Of a stretch of DNA of 64,000 nucleotides, positions 33,770-45,898 are shown one piece after another. Origin of the DNA: Harmothoe impar (lineage: Eukaryota > Annelida > Polychaeta > Phyllodocida > Polynoidae); NCBI GenBank assembly GCA_947462335.1, contig OX381704.1, positions 44,892,942-44,956,941 of the forward strand, in the 5' to 3' direction. The notes beneath the pieces are model-generated. The model worked only from the letters and a program-made list of their open reading frames with translations. It was not told the DNA's origin and did not search any database. Each line of letters opens with the position of its first letter. Positions within the stretch are counted from its first letter, which is position 1. The position numbers and the translations under genes were made by a program.

Positions 33770-35055
33770 CGTTGTCACACGGTGCAGAAAATTTACTGCA
33801 TATCGGACCAGGGGATAGTCTGGCAGCGACCCGCCACCCCGTCCACAAGCTGTGTACAGCACCCCGTTTTTCTTTGTCCATATTGGCTAAAAAAAACGGG
33901 ACATTGTTGACTTGGCTATTTTACCCGTCTGGGTCTTATTATTTAAACACCTCGTGTTGACCCTGTGGGGCAGCGGGTACATGGAATAAACGTGTCCAAG
34001 TGCACGCTATCTAACACATAACCGAAGGTTACTGAGTTATGTAATAATAGTTATGTAATAATAACTGACCTATGAGGTCGCCAGTCAGTTTGCCGTGATT
34101 ATTTTGACACACTCTCAGTTACTCGTAGCACATCTAATACATAATTAGACTCAGCCTCATATAAGACAGTCTCGGCCACGCAGGCTGCATATCGGACCAG
34201 GGAGATAGTCTGGCAGTGACCCACCAGCCCGTCCACAACCTGTGTACAGCACCCCATGTCTCTTTGTCCATATTGGCTAAAAAAAAAACACAAAAAAACA
34301 GGTCATTGTTGACTTTGGCTATTTTACCCGTCTGGGTCTTATTATTTAAATCACCTCGTCTTGACCCTGTGGGGCAGTGGGTATATGGAATAACCGTGTC
34401 CAAGTGTACTCTATCTAACACATAACCAAAGGTTACTGAGTTATGTAATAATAACCACCCTATGATCCTATGAAGGCGCCAGTCAGTTTGCCGTGATTAT
34501 TTTGACATACTCTCAGTTACTCGTAGGGTATCTAATACATAGTTAGACTCAGCATCATATAAGACAGGCTCGGCCACGCCGGCTGCATATCGGACCAGGG
34601 AGATAGTCTGGCAGTGACCCACCAGCCCGTCCACAACCTGTGTACAGCACCCCGTGTCTCTTTGTCCATATTGGCTAAAAAAAACCCCAAAAAACAGGTC
34701 ATTGTTGACTTTGGCTATTTTACCCGTCTGGGTCTTATTATTTAAATCACCTCGTCTTGACCCTGTGGGGCAGCGGGTATATGGAATAACCGTGTCCAAG
34801 TGTACTCTATCTAACACATAACCAAAGGTTACTGAGTTATGTAATAATAACCACTCTATGATCCTATGAAGACGCCAGTCAGTTTGCCGTGATTATTTTG
34901 ACATACTCTCAGTTACTCGTAGGGTATCTAATACATAGTTAGACTCAGCATCATATAAGACAGGCTCGGCCGCGCCAGCCGCATATCGTACCAGAGGGAT
35001 AGTCTGGCAGCAACCCGCCATCCCGTCTACAATCTGTGTACAGCAGTCTGGACCA
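33770..35055. repeat. ~397-bp tandem repeat, about 3.25 copies
   Basis: Anchor CGTGATTATTTTGACA recurs at about 34095, 34491 and 34887, and GCATATCGGACCAGGG recurs at about 33798, 34185 and 34583. The two later intervals agree at 396-397 bp and the oldest unit is slightly shorter. Each unit holds an ACATAAC...GTTATGT stem. A minus-strand open frame of ~100 codons reappears in the units. It has no recognised domain and may be chance. Confidence 0.85.
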
Positions 35056-35094
35056 GACCACCAACTCTGGGTATAGCATTCTGGATGCCTGTAG

Positions 35095-35285
35095 CAAGAC
35101 TGGATCTAACCCTTTAATAGTCGCATAGCGCTTTAATGTGCAGTGCCCGTTGTCGTCATAAGTCATGAATGCGGCACTCAGAGTTCCTCACCAGGGCTGC
35201 ATGCATGCATACACTGGCATATCGACAAAGGGCGTAGCGCATTAAAGCACTATTGCCACCTTTAGCATTAAAGCGCTGAGGGTTT
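35095..35285. repeat. dispersed CCCTTTAA family copy inside the giant element
   Basis: It starts AACCCTTTAATAGTCGCATAG, contains AAGTCATGAATGCGGCACTC and GCATGCATGCATACACTGG, and ends GCATTAAAGCGCTGAGGG. It matches family copies outside the element, so it either was inserted into the element or was carried by it. Confidence 0.6.
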
Positions 35286-35556
35286 GTTTGTTTTTTTGAT
35301 AGTGTAGAAACCAATATCTGTCTAATTAAACCCCTTATCAGTGCTGTTTTTTTTTGGGTTTTTTTCACATACAAAAAGAATTAGGTAATGGCGCTGCAGT
35401 ACTCTGAAAAGCGGTGGCGGTGAATTTCCATTTAGATCCTGAAAAGGGGGGCGGTCAGATGTCGTCAAGGCTCTGATAAGTAGGGCAGTTAAAATCATAT
35501 GATTACATTGAGCTAATTTTCTTGCTGAAAGGAATGAATAATTGTATTTGTATAAA

Positions 35557-35708
<152 letters not shown>

Positions 35709-35939
35709 ACACCTGATGATCTCCACACGATGACCTGATTGCTCTTCCTAAAAAAAAAAATGCCCAACTCGATCTACCTACTCAACAGGGTTTCAGTGTA
35801 TAGCGTATTAGGGGTTTTTCTGATGCGTATATTATATTGAGATTGATTTTCAACTTTTGTGATCAGTGGTTGGTCCTTAAAAGGACCGTTTGGTAGAGAG
35901 AGGGTCGCAGGGACCTTGCTGCTGAAGCGGAGGGCGTGG

Positions 35940-36293
35940 TCATAACGCGTGGCAGTCTTTCAGCAGCTCCTCCAGCACGGCGGGCGGTAGTCCTTCTTCC
36001 ATGCAGACTTGCTGCTTGACCTGCTCCACGCACCGGCGGATGAGTTGATCAGCGACGTTCTCGATCAGCTCATCCACCACACCCTCTGCTTCAGCAGCAG
36101 TCCGCTGTCTCTCCTCTCTCTGTAGCGAGGCAAAGAACTGCTTCTCCACGGCCGCATCGATCATAGATCGAGAAACGGCCACGAAGTTCTGTCTCTCCGC
36201 CTCCTCTCTCTGTTGCACGGCTACGAATTCCTTCTCCACGGCCGCATCGATCATAGATCGAGAAACGGCCACGAAGTTCACTCCGTGAGCCAT
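35940..36293 (-). CDS. small charged helical protein, element cargo, 117 aa
   Basis: I do not recognise this protein. The first ATG in frame is at 36291-36293 in strong context (AAAATGG); the frame itself stays open further up to 36338 without another ATG. A 30-residue unit starting NFVAVSRSMIDAAVEK is present twice in tandem, each followed by a QREE-type charged stretch. The C-terminal half (VVDELIENVADQLIRRC, then VEQVKQQVCMEEGLPPAV, then LEELLKDC) is predicted by eye to be helical and amphipathic, so a coiled-coil or oligomer role is plausible. There is no signal peptide. A minus-strand TATA box and a CRE lie upstream (36330-36489), which favours a real gene. It is 4.2 kb from the alanine-rich gene, on the same strand. 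Stop is TGA. Confidence 0.55.
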   Translation of the reverse strand: MAHGVNFVAVSRSMIDAAVEKEFVAVQQREEAERQNFVAVSRSMIDAAVEKQFFASLQREERQRTAAEAEGVVDELIENVADQLIRRCVEQVKQQVCMEEGLPPAVLEELLKDCHAL

Positions 36294-36329
36294 TTTGTCG
36301 AACTGACTTGCTAGCCGCCTGAGAGATGC

Positions 36330-36489
36330 TGACGTCACACTATTTTCGACGACGCTATGACGCGCACGAGGTAGACAGACGACGTCGTTTCACTTCCTTA
36401 TTTGGAGTTTGGGATCTTTTGACACCGAAGTCATACCGTACGGTCGCGATAAAGCAACTAGTGTTGAAAAGCGTGCCGGTCTTTTATAA
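36330..36489 (-). promoter_or_regulatory. TATA box and CRE upstream of the 117-aa gene
   Basis: On the minus strand TTATAAAAG (36481-36489) is a near-perfect TATA box about 190 bases before the ATG. TGACGTCA (36330-36337), a perfect CRE, falls in the presumed 5'UTR. Start of transcription is expected near 36455. Confidence 0.5.
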
Positions 36490-37807
36490 GCGCTGGAGTA
36501 TAAGAGCCTCCAAATGTTTTTTCTCAAGCACTAAAATCGCGACTTTGAATAAGCGCCAGCGCCTGGCTTGTATATAGCTCCTGAGTAAGAACTTCACCGA
36601 ATTGAAAAGCCCTCCCTCAGAGCTCTTAATCGCGACAGTACGGTACAAATCTGATGTCAACCCGCGCCAAAAACAAAAAAGGTGTTCCGGTCACACGTAC
36701 CTACGACGAGCGACCTTCAGCTATCACCACGTGAAGAGTGGGAAATAAATTTTGTACGGCAAGAAAACTGAAAACTGATAACGATTCCATTAGATAAGTA
36801 TTTGGTTCCAATCTATGGCGAGATATTTCCACCAAAGCGATTGATTTATATGTCTGTAAGGTTCAGCTCTCCAACACTCTCCAATGTCCGCCGGTGCACG
36901 ACGGTCGCCGCCCATCATTAGTCACAACTAAACTTCTGCTGGAGAGTGAAAGTTACGTTGAGTCTTGAGGTGCGCAGAGATACTATCTGCCGCAGCCTGA
37001 TTTTAGTTCCACGCTATTTAGATAACCGCCCCATTTAAAATCTCTCTCTCGATCCTAGTAAAGGAAAAAAAAAGGCTAGAGTTTATCATGGACGCGTCTC
37101 AGTTTCAGTCAAGCCGTAAAGTGAAGAACCAGAGCTTGTACATATTCCCACGTGGTGAGGGGTGACCCCGCGGGGCGTTCAGTTAGTACTGAGTCTATAG
37201 TACTGAGTCTATACTCAAGGTCAAGTTCCACTCTCTAAACAGAGCTTTAGCGACTCCGTCATATAGACTAGACCGCGCGCGCGATTTTTTTTTGCTGAAG
37301 CAGCTAATCGATGGAAGAGTAGAGAACAGGTGCTCGACCAAAAATCTGCTTCAGAGGCTTGTTATCAGGTATTAACAGTTAAATCAAAATATTTCAAAAC
37401 ATCCAGAAAAGCAGAATAACATGTCCTACGGGCTACAGCCGGGCACTGACGAGCAGACGGCGCTGACGTCATTTCAATCAGGTCACAGGGCTCTTTAGAC
37501 ACCTTTTCTGTAAGACCCGTCTCATACCTTAGTATATAATACCGTAAACACCGGTGATTAGTATATGATCACATTGGAGTCGCGGATCCACGAAGAGGCT
37601 GAATAAGCCTCGCGCGGACCCGCCACTTGAAAATGTGACATAATCTTACCATGCGCTTTGTTTTGTTTTTGTTTCTATTTACAACAGCAAACATTTCAAA
37701 CAACCTATTGTTTTTTTAAAATGATGAAAAATCAGCCCAAAAAAAAAGTAAACATTTTAGAGCTAAATTTGTGGAGGATAGCCGGACATGCTGATGTCAC
37801 TAGACCC

Positions 37808-38165
37808 CTAAATTCGATATGGTGACATGGGCATTTTCTTAAAATTCGATACGACGACACGGGCACGGACATCTAAGTGACATGGGACATGTGGCATTTC
37901 TTGAGTCCCACATGTGCCATGGACCATAGTGACATGAGGAAAAAAAAAAAAAAAATGTTCAAAGAGTGCATCAGAAAAGTGCCATTTCAAGCCTAAACAT
38001 TTCGCCAAATTTTTTTTTCTCTTGGATGGTACTCGGTTTTGCAGTGTCTGGGTCCTTAAAAATGTACCAGAATGCTCAAATTCGGGTTCTAAATATTTTC
38101 AAAAAACGTTTTCTCCCTTAGTGACGTGTGACATGGACATTTCTTAAATTCGACATACGGCTGCA
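37808..38165. repeat. CGACATGGGCATTTCTTAAA-type repeats inside the element
   Basis: AATTCGATATGGTGACATGG, GCATTTTCTTAAAATTCGAT and, at 38120-38165, GACATGGACATTTCTTAAAT share words with the repeat at 28975-29035 outside the element. A palindromic CACATGTG pair lies at about 37887-37917. Confidence 0.5.
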
Positions 38166-38558
38166 TGGGGAGGACCCACCCGTCAAGGGCCCCATGATGA
38201 CTCATACCCGCCGCGTTCAAACTAGCGTGGTGGTTATAGGTAGACCTTCTTTCAGTATCCACGTGACCAGATCCATCGCCGTCTCTTGAGCAACAGTAAC
38301 CGAGGTAACTAGGGTTATTGTTATCCGGTCCGTAAGACGACAGTCTAAGACGGTGTGTAGTCGCGTTTTGCTCTCCCTAATACTCTAATTCAAGTCGAGT
38401 TACCGCTAACCCCTACAAAAAGAGGGTCATTTGTGTAATTCAAAAGGCGTTCCTTTGTTAGCAATGAGGGGGTCGTTCTATTCATTGATTTTTTTATTTT
38501 ATTTTTTATTTTTTATTTTTTTGTTTACAACAACAAGTCAAAGTACAGTCAATCAACC

Positions 38559-38596
38559 GAGATCCTTTCTACTCCGTGGGGGTGTAGAAGGATCTC
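38559..38596. repeat. 13-bp-stem hairpin
   Basis: GAGATCCTTTCTAC pairs with GTAGAAGGATCTC (one bulge) around CTCCGTGGGGGT. It is followed by CCCCCCTGAGG and repeated AAGTCACAAAGTCGC words (38600-38700). A C-rich tract with CCCCCCTCCCCCCC units fills 38877-38998. No gene is seen between 36500 and 39050. Confidence 0.6.
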
Positions 38597-39059
38597 CCCC
38601 CTGAGGTTACAAAGTCACCTCTTTATTTAAAGGGTTACAGGTCGCAAAGTCGCTTTCGCTTTCGCTTACAAGTCACAAAGTCGCATGAAATATTCAAGTC
38701 AAAAAGTCAAATTCATCAACTATCAGCACAGTCGTTTGAAAAGCATCAAGTCACCGAAAAACTCCTCTACAGTCACCTCCGACTCGCCTCCTCCCTACCC
38801 CCCTAAAGGGGGGGTAGAGAGGAAGCGATTCCCTAGAGATCAGATAATTTTTTTTTTTTTTTTTCTCCCGAGCAGACCCTAAAAGCCCCCCCTCCCCCCC
38901 AAGTGCCCGCCCACCCCATAAATAGTGCCCCCCTCCCCCCCCTCCCCTCCCCATGCATCTTAAAGTGCCCCCCTCCCCCCCTCCCCTCCTCCCCTCGCCC
39001 CTTATAGAAACCTCCCATTAGCTAGTCCAAGTCATGTGACCAAAAGGGAGGCGTAGTCT

Positions 39060-39560
39060 GTCTATTGTCTATATTATGCAAATGAGGGAGGGGGTCAGGT
39101 CACGTGACCAAGGGAGTGTGGCCTATTTTCTAAATAAAGAGCGCTTCCGGTCACGTGACCAAGGGGTGTGGTCCTATTATGCAAATGAAAGAGTCACGTG
39201 ATCCATGATTATGCAAATGAGGGAGTCACCTGACCAAATGGAAGCCACTGATTGGCTGGTGATCAAAGGGGCGTAGTCTACTATGCAAATGAGGGGGTCA
39301 CGTGATCAAGGGGGCGTGGTCTATTATGCAAATGAGGGGGTCACGTGGGGGTCACGTGACCAAATGGTGGCCCCTGATTGGCTGGTGATCAAGGGGGTGT
39401 GGCCTATTACGTAATTATGCAAATGAGGGGCGTGGCCTATTACGTAATTATGCAAATGAGGGGGTCACGTGACCAAATGGAGGCCTCTGATTGGCTGCAT
39501 GTCGATTGAGTAATAAACAGTACTTAACTATAGTCCCGTTCCGATACATACTATACTACT
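39060..39560 (-). repeat. right terminal inverted repeat, motif array
   Basis: It mirrors the left end. I count seven ATGCAAAT octamers, seven CACGTG and three CTGATTGG (inverted CCAAT) in about 490 bp, with GGGGCGTGGCC boxes and two TATTACGTAATTATGC blocks. The outer ~130 bp match the left end almost exactly; farther in, unit number and order diverge. A plus-strand AATAAA lies at 39512-39517, so both ends carry an outward poly(A) signal. Confidence 0.85.
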
Positions 39561-39566
39561 AAGAAT

Positions 39567-41404
39567 AATCAGAGGCAGCATAAAGAGTTCACCCAAGATA
39601 AATTTTACTTTAAGTATTTTTATCAATATCTCCCATCATTCATGGACACCCCCCCCCCCCCCCCGAGCAGACAAGAGGAGAGAGGATTAAAGAACAATGT
39701 TTTAATTGGAGGAATTATATGAGTTAGGCCCTATACAATATTGAAATTATACCTGATTATAATTATGAAGGTCAAATGAAATATTGTAGACCCGTATGAC
39801 TAGTGCTCGCCATATCCTTTATCTATTTGGCCCTCATCGAGATATAAAATGATCTTCCAAAACCAATTCATATAATGGGCCCTGGAATGGGCCCAATCAT
39901 GTACGTGCGTCTGCTTGCTGTCCTAACTGCAGAAATTGTCATTCAATTGTGTGTAGGTGGTATCCATTTATAAAGTTCCTTCTCAATGTCGTCAATACTG
40001 TAAATACATGTAGGCAATCAGATAAGAAAATCCCCATTATCATCTCTATATAGACTAACTCAATCATAATGTGTTTTTTCCTGTCATTATTACCGGTACA
40101 ATAGATTCAATATAGGGTCAATGGTATTGCACTTACAGGTATAAATGGAAATAGATATGAGTGATTGTCGTTGGAAATAGGTCCTCCGGCCTAATAACAA
40201 TTTTACATTCATAAACGCCATCAGCTCCCCGCAATTCATAGCAACCTAATAATTTGTTTATTTATCGGCATACTGTTGGGGGAATTGAGTATGGAGTTCC
40301 ATCCCGGGGTTCCATCAATGTAATGTACGGACTGAGTTAGGTTATAGTCAGTGGCTGATCAAAGAGTTTGAGATGGGGGGCGTCAATGGAAAAAGTCTCT
40401 CTCCCCAACCGTTGGGCCAAATTTTACATTTAAAGAACATAAATTTTGTCCGAAACGATCGCCCCCTCTAAATACTCCACTGATAGTGAAATCCAAGGCA
40501 TAATGAATACTGGTAACCATAATATGGACTCAGAGGTGAGTAGCGGCAGCAGTAAGAACATTTCCCATGGTGTGTAAAAATCTCAAAAGTAAATTTTAAA
40601 GAAACAACTACGTGTATCATATATTTCGTATCAAATAGGACCTACAACGGAGCCGGTCACACAGTACATTAAGGTATTACGCCTTTACTTTTCTTCCTTA
40701 TTGATTAAGGGCATGTGGGCCAAAGTCTGGCGACTGCGTCACTATTTTCTATACCTCCGTTATCATGAAGTCAGCGACGAGTGCCGTGCAGACTTGGGTA
40801 GCCCCAGCTGACAAATGACTTTACCTCTCCTTCAAACTGGATAAAACCAGGGTTATTGATATTAAACCGTGAATTATTATCAATAACACCCCTCCTCTGT
40901 TCCTACCTACTCACCTTTACTGCATTATCAGTCTGGTTGTCATAAATGGGAAGAAGTTGTCAGGACATTTCCTTTTTGGTAATCCATGCCCTGTTTGCTG
41001 AAACTGGAAGTGCCCTCTGGGCATGTGAAAAGAGAGTGACAAGATGTAAACAGGGCCATGCTGCCATGGTCAATGAAGCATGACTGGCACTGACATAGAC
41101 TGTGCACTGAGCTTCTTTTCCTGGGAAACACTGTCTGGGAGACAGTGCATCTGTCCTCCTTTCTAGATCATGTTATGCATCTTTGGTCCCACATGGCCTG
41201 GCCTTGTTTACACCCAGAGGGCCATACAGGGCACATCCCCTGCATTTGTGCAGACACACTTCCTATAATGGATGCCAAAACATTTGGGGAGGGAAAGCCC
41301 AGTTCACAGTGTCAAAAGCTGGATTATTTATTCCAGAGGCTACCCACCCTCTAGTTATGTAGCCCACCCCATATTCAACAAGTCAGCTAGTGAACTACAT
41401 CCTG
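39567..41404. other. intergenic, no gene seen
   Basis: Nothing coding is supported. There is a C homopolymer at 39650-39664. Short open frames at 40940-41131 and 41145-41354 lack any family resemblance. Confidence 0.45.
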
Positions 41405-43610
41405 GGCATCCATCGCACTCAGATGGAAAAAGTATATCAAGCGCTTTGAAATAAGAGCAAAATCACTTCAGTTAACCGGACCGACCACAAAATGAATCTA
41501 TTCCCGATCGCTAAAAGCGCTAAATGAACACTTCGCACCACAAGTAGAAGTTGAACTAGAAAGGTTCAATTTCATCGAAGCAACCCAAGATATACGCACT
41601 TGGATGTATTTTTTAAAATGGTTACAATATATTTTGTCTGGAATCATGTGATAGAGCACATTGACCATCGCTCAGAACATTTGAAATTATATTTGTATCC
41701 TAAGTAGAAGTGAAGAAATCAACCAGAACATGCATAGGCTGCAGAAGCAAGCTGGTGCTATACAAATGTACACAGCCTGGTGTGGCAAATTGGCACCAAC
41801 TACTAGGGCCAGACCAAAAAAAGAAGTTGGTCTACGGATTTCCCGCACCATATTTTCGAAAATGCAAATATCTTCTTTCTTTTTTTTAAAGTCTACGGAT
41901 GCGCCTGCATCATTTTCTAAGAAATTGGATTATTATTTTCTTTTTTTTGGTGGTACTTTTTCTGACTAAAAGCCAGATTTGGAAGTTTGCAAAAAAAACT
42001 TTCCGCAGAAAAAATTTTAATGTTACCTGCTCAACTTGATTTAAGGTCTGCAGATAAAAAAAAATATTGGGAGATAAAAAAGAAAAAATTTCGCTCGCAT
42101 GCACCATATTTAAAAAATGAAAATCCGCAGACCAACTTTTTTTATTTGGTGTGGCCTAGAGACACTCTGTTCTCTCTTTAATTGCAAGGTAACATAACAT
42201 ATCAGACTTGCACAATGTTACAATGTTACTTGTGTAAATATATCTCACTGACTAAACCAGAATCCTACAGTATGTGACCTGTATAGCACATTCTTTTATT
42301 GATTTAAATGAACAGTGATACCAGACATAGGTGGTGAAACCACAGATTAGATCTCAACCATGACTCACCAGTGACATCTGGTGTTGGGATCTAACATCTT
42401 GCCAGTAGGCTTACATAGGGATATGAAGCAGTGCCACCTGCACCAGTTCTATAGCACTAAATCATCAAGGTGGACATACATGTAGATGTACATACATTGT
42501 ATGGTATATGTGGTCATATAATTCCTTTGTTCCAAAGCCAATCCATACTACAGACCCATCATAGTTATCATAAAGATAGCTGGTCAATAAAGGACATACT
42601 TGTGTTGTTAAAGGAGGCATGTCCACTGTGCTATAGCCTACCCAGACTGCTTAACACTGGTATTTCAAGACAGAACATGTCGACTAATTTAGGGGAATGC
42701 AGGAAACCTCTTGGGATTCCACGCAAGAGGTTGGAAACAGACATGTAGCATACTATTGATATGTAGAAAGAGTGCTGCATGTTAATAGAAAGGGGCCATG
42801 AATATTTCAATGAAATTCGCTTAGTTAAAGTTGACCTTCACATTTGGATAATTGCCATATTAGGACTTACAATTAAATATTATTCCCAATGATAAGAAGT
42901 GGATAGCCGGCTAAAAGAGCTTTCCAATAAGCTAGTGCATGCACTGTTATCTCTAATAGGGGCTGAATAGGAGCAAAAACGAATAGGGTCATTTCAGACA
43001 GGCACTCATAAAGGTGCCAATTTTAGTGTGCCACCTGTGACTGCTGGTTTGAGCCCTGCAGTGCGGTTCTTCCAAGTGCCTACCCAAGGAGAGAGCAAGA
43101 CCCTCAACGCATTTGCAGCCAGATTGCAACGCCTAGATCTAACGTGCGATTTTGTGGACAAAGACACGGAAATCAAGTCGCAGATCATCCGGAGAGGCAA
43201 ATCATCTAAACTCCGTACCTGGTCACTCGCAAAAACGCAAACCTTGAAAAAAGTTCTTGATCAAGGCACAGTGATGGATTGATCCGTCAAGCCAAAACCA
43301 TCAAGAAAAAGATTGTCAACCGCATGTCTTATACCAAACCGCCCGATCAGCATCATGGTCAGAATCAAGGTCAAGGTCACTTGGACAGAAATCGTCACAG
43401 TGGAAACTGCAACTGCAACCATGGTAAGAAGAAATCACCGACCAATGAATGCAGACTTTGTGGAGGTCAGTACCCACACGAAGGGGGCCGTGAGAGCTGC
43501 CCTGCCTTCCAATCTACCTGCCACAACTGTGGAACCATGGGACATTTTGCCAAGAAGTGTCGCAGTAAGAGCTTCCATGAATCATCTCTAAATCTAGTTG
43601 ATCTGACGTG
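41405..43610 (+). pseudogene. Ty3/gypsy gag relic with inserted DNA
   Basis: A first piece (41420-41595) reads RWKKYIKRFEIRAKSLQL, a stop, then LNEHFAPQVEVELERFNF, typical of gypsy capsid. After about 1.45 kb of other DNA (including the fold-back MITE at 41806-42156) a second piece (43060-43270) reads TQGESKTLNAFAARLQRL and the rest of capsid. A frameshift leads to a nucleocapsid part with a Cys/His knuckle (CRLCGGQYPHEGGRESC) and a canonical one at about 43530-43571 (CHNCGTMGHFAKKC, C-X2-C-X4-H-X4-C). Stops, frameshifts and the missing pol show a dead copy. Confidence 0.8.
41804..42158. mobile_element. 351-bp fold-back element, TA flank
   Basis: The element spans 41806-42156. Left arm GGGCCAGACCAAAAAAAGAA and right arm complement GGCCACACCAAATAAAAAAA continue into matched GTTGGTCT(A/G)CGGATTT. 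TA lies on both sides, compatible with a Tc1/mariner-type target. Solo left arms occur at 22670-22820. Confidence 0.65.
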
Positions 43611-44454
43611 GACTCTAAAACCTGGTAATCATATTACCCCCTCTTTGTATCCAGTAACTCCTAACTACAGGCATAATATTAGGTCTTTTTTGAATTACAT
43701 TGACGCATTTAAGTCTCGTTGTTATCAGTGGGTAATATGAATTGTGTGCCCAGTTCACAAAAGGGGCCGACATACATTCATTGTAGCTAAGTATCCATGA
43801 CATTTTATCACTCCACACAGATACCAACTTTAAAGGGAGTATAGTATGCACTTTTTTTCAACATACATCTGCAGTGTGGCCTTAGACAACCATGCACCAC
43901 CACACCCTGTTCAGGTACAGCTGCATCCGATCCAACGTCATCTAAAATATATCTGCGAGGTAAGTATGTCATCATTAACATCTACACTGTATTCATCTTT
44001 GCTCGAGTCGCTAATTTAACTTCGACAAGTTCAAGGAGAATGGTGTCTGAGCGTTGGCTACCAATTTGCCTTTTTCCTAAATACATTGATTAAGTCTGAC
44101 ACATGAACACTTCACTTTTGTACACATTTGCATTTACCTGTCCTTGATAGTATACAGAATTCCATACTGAATGCAGTACAGTACAGTGCTTAAACAATCT
44201 CTATATGTGGCGTAGGGGAATGTAGTGATGTGATAAACGGTCAGGGTTGTGATGATGGTGGAGGGTTGTTGTTGTTGTTGTGAAATTTTATTTTGGCAAA
44301 GTAATCTGATTACGGCGGGATGAATTTTGACAATCTTGAATTTTGAGTGTTTTCGAATATTCCAACTGAACCCCAGTTTTTTTCGAACCACCCCATCAAA
44401 GTGGTGGAATTTTTTTACCCCCCCCCCTCCTCATGATGTGACTCAACCATATGG

Positions 44455-44640
44455 GCATCTGGAGGGGTGGATGTCCCCAAGGGTAGAAGTCCTAAGGGGG
44501 TAAAGATTCAGGGGGTAGAAGTCCAGGGGGGTAAAAGTCCTAGGGGGTAGATGTCCTAGCGGGTAGATCTCCAGAAGGGTAAATGGCAGGGGGTAGATGT
44601 CTGGGGGTAGATGTCAAATGGGTACTTATCCTAGATTGAG
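44455..44640. repeat. G-rich ~18-bp minisatellite
   Basis: About ten units of the form GGGGGTAGA(T/A)GTCC(T)A. The plus strand carries many GGGG runs and could form G-quadruplexes. The surrounding 43611-45238 shows no supported gene. Confidence 0.8.
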
Positions 44641-45238
44641 AACCATTACCTATATATTGCATGGACACTATGGTCAAACATAAATGCCAAAATTAGGCTT
44701 GTTATAACAAACTGTCCATCCGAGCCATCACAATCACCATTAGTGATGTTCCAATGGTTCTGCACTCCACCTCCACTAATATCGTAATTACATAGCAGAG
44801 AGTCCATTATACTGGGAACCTTGCAGCCCCCCCCCCACCCCCCACAAGCATCGTTCAAAACGCTCAACGATGCCAGCTGGGCATCCTCAAGATTCTGGGT
44901 ATATGACGTGGTGCATGACGTCTCTGCAAGGTTGACATAGCTGGCTGCTGGACCTCCCCACATTCCGCGCCATTCAACCACGCCATTCACTTCTTTTTTT
45001 CAATTAGCCAACCACCCACTTAACTCCTTATATCTCTATCATCTCACATGCGTTATCACCAAATTCGATATCATTACGACCTTGATGTTATCATTATACT
45101 ATCTTGTCCTTTATTACTCAATATTTAAATGATTAGTTTATTGATACTTTTGAATGCAACAGAATTGGCTAAAATTGTGGGGGAATCGAAATAACAGACC
45201 TGTGCTCCCAATACATTTTGGATGGTATAGTAAACTTA

Positions 45239-45426
45239 TATAGCTGGGACTCCACTACCCGATATTCTCATCTGATCGGACCTATTCTCACGAATCGGAC
45301 CCAAACAGATGTAAATATAAACAAACTCTGACGCATATGGTTGTTTACATTTACATCTGTTTTGGTCCGATTTGTGAGAATAGGTCCGATCAGATGAGAA
45401 AATCGGGTAGTTGAGTCCCAGCTTAT
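45239..45426. mobile_element. 182-bp MITE, 3-bp duplication (copy B)
   Basis: The element spans 45242-45423, starts AGCTGGGACTCCACTACCC, ends with the complement and is flanked by TAT on both sides. Sequence, length (182 versus 183 bp) and 3-bp duplication match copy A (28776-28958). A solo right half lies at 45583-45677 (…GGTGCTGGAGTCCCAGCT). Confidence 0.82.
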
Positions 45427-45582
45427 GGTTTCATGGTATGCAAAGCGTTGGCGACGATTTTATGGAGCGTACAGAGGTTGATCTGGTGAACAGTCGGGTC
45501 AACAGTCAGGGTTATGATATAGGCTGAGGCTCCCCTAAGAAAATGTGTTCGATAATGGTAACATGGATGATCAGATTATAAG

Positions 45583-45677
45583 GTTTGTTTATATTTACAT
45601 CTGTTTGGATCCGATTCGTGAGAATGAAAATAGGTCCGATCTGACGACAAAATCGGGTGCTGGAGTCCCAGCTAGAA
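45583..45677. mobile_element. solo right half of the 182-bp MITE
   Basis: GGTTTGTTTATATTTACATC, then a TCCGAT...GTGAGAAT block and GGTCCGATCTGACGACAAAA, match the right arm of copies A and B. The left arm is missing or decayed. Only 160 bp separate it from copy B. Confidence 0.65.
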
Positions 45678-45898
45678 TAGCCCTGCCCATTATCCTGATT
45701 GTCTATTAGTGATGGCATAGAGTTCGGATTGTGGTCAACAAAGATTGCAGATTGTTGTTTTTGTATATTACATTATAGAAAAACATAGAGGGGAAAACAT
45801 TTAGTTCTACAAGAACTGATATCACACATATTGTACCTCTGTGCACAGGCATTATAACACATGGAACCTACTGGCATTTATGCTAATCCCTTTTGACG

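Noticed and set aside
34134..34817. Repeated ~100-codon minus-strand frame in the 397-bp array
   Set aside because: Recurs only because the DNA repeats; frame length differs between units and there is no promoter or domain.
36326..36577. Plus-strand 83-codon frame opposite the 117-aa gene's promoter
   Set aside because: Overlaps the minus-strand TATA/CRE region and has no recognisable features.
42300..42440. Shared repeat with 52700-52830
   Set aside because: Only short similar words (ACTCACCAGT, GCCAGTA); too weak to call a family.
44646..44990. Minus-strand 114-codon frame with Cys and Gly
   Set aside because: Some protein-like stretches, but it starts without support, crosses a C homopolymer and resembles no family I know.
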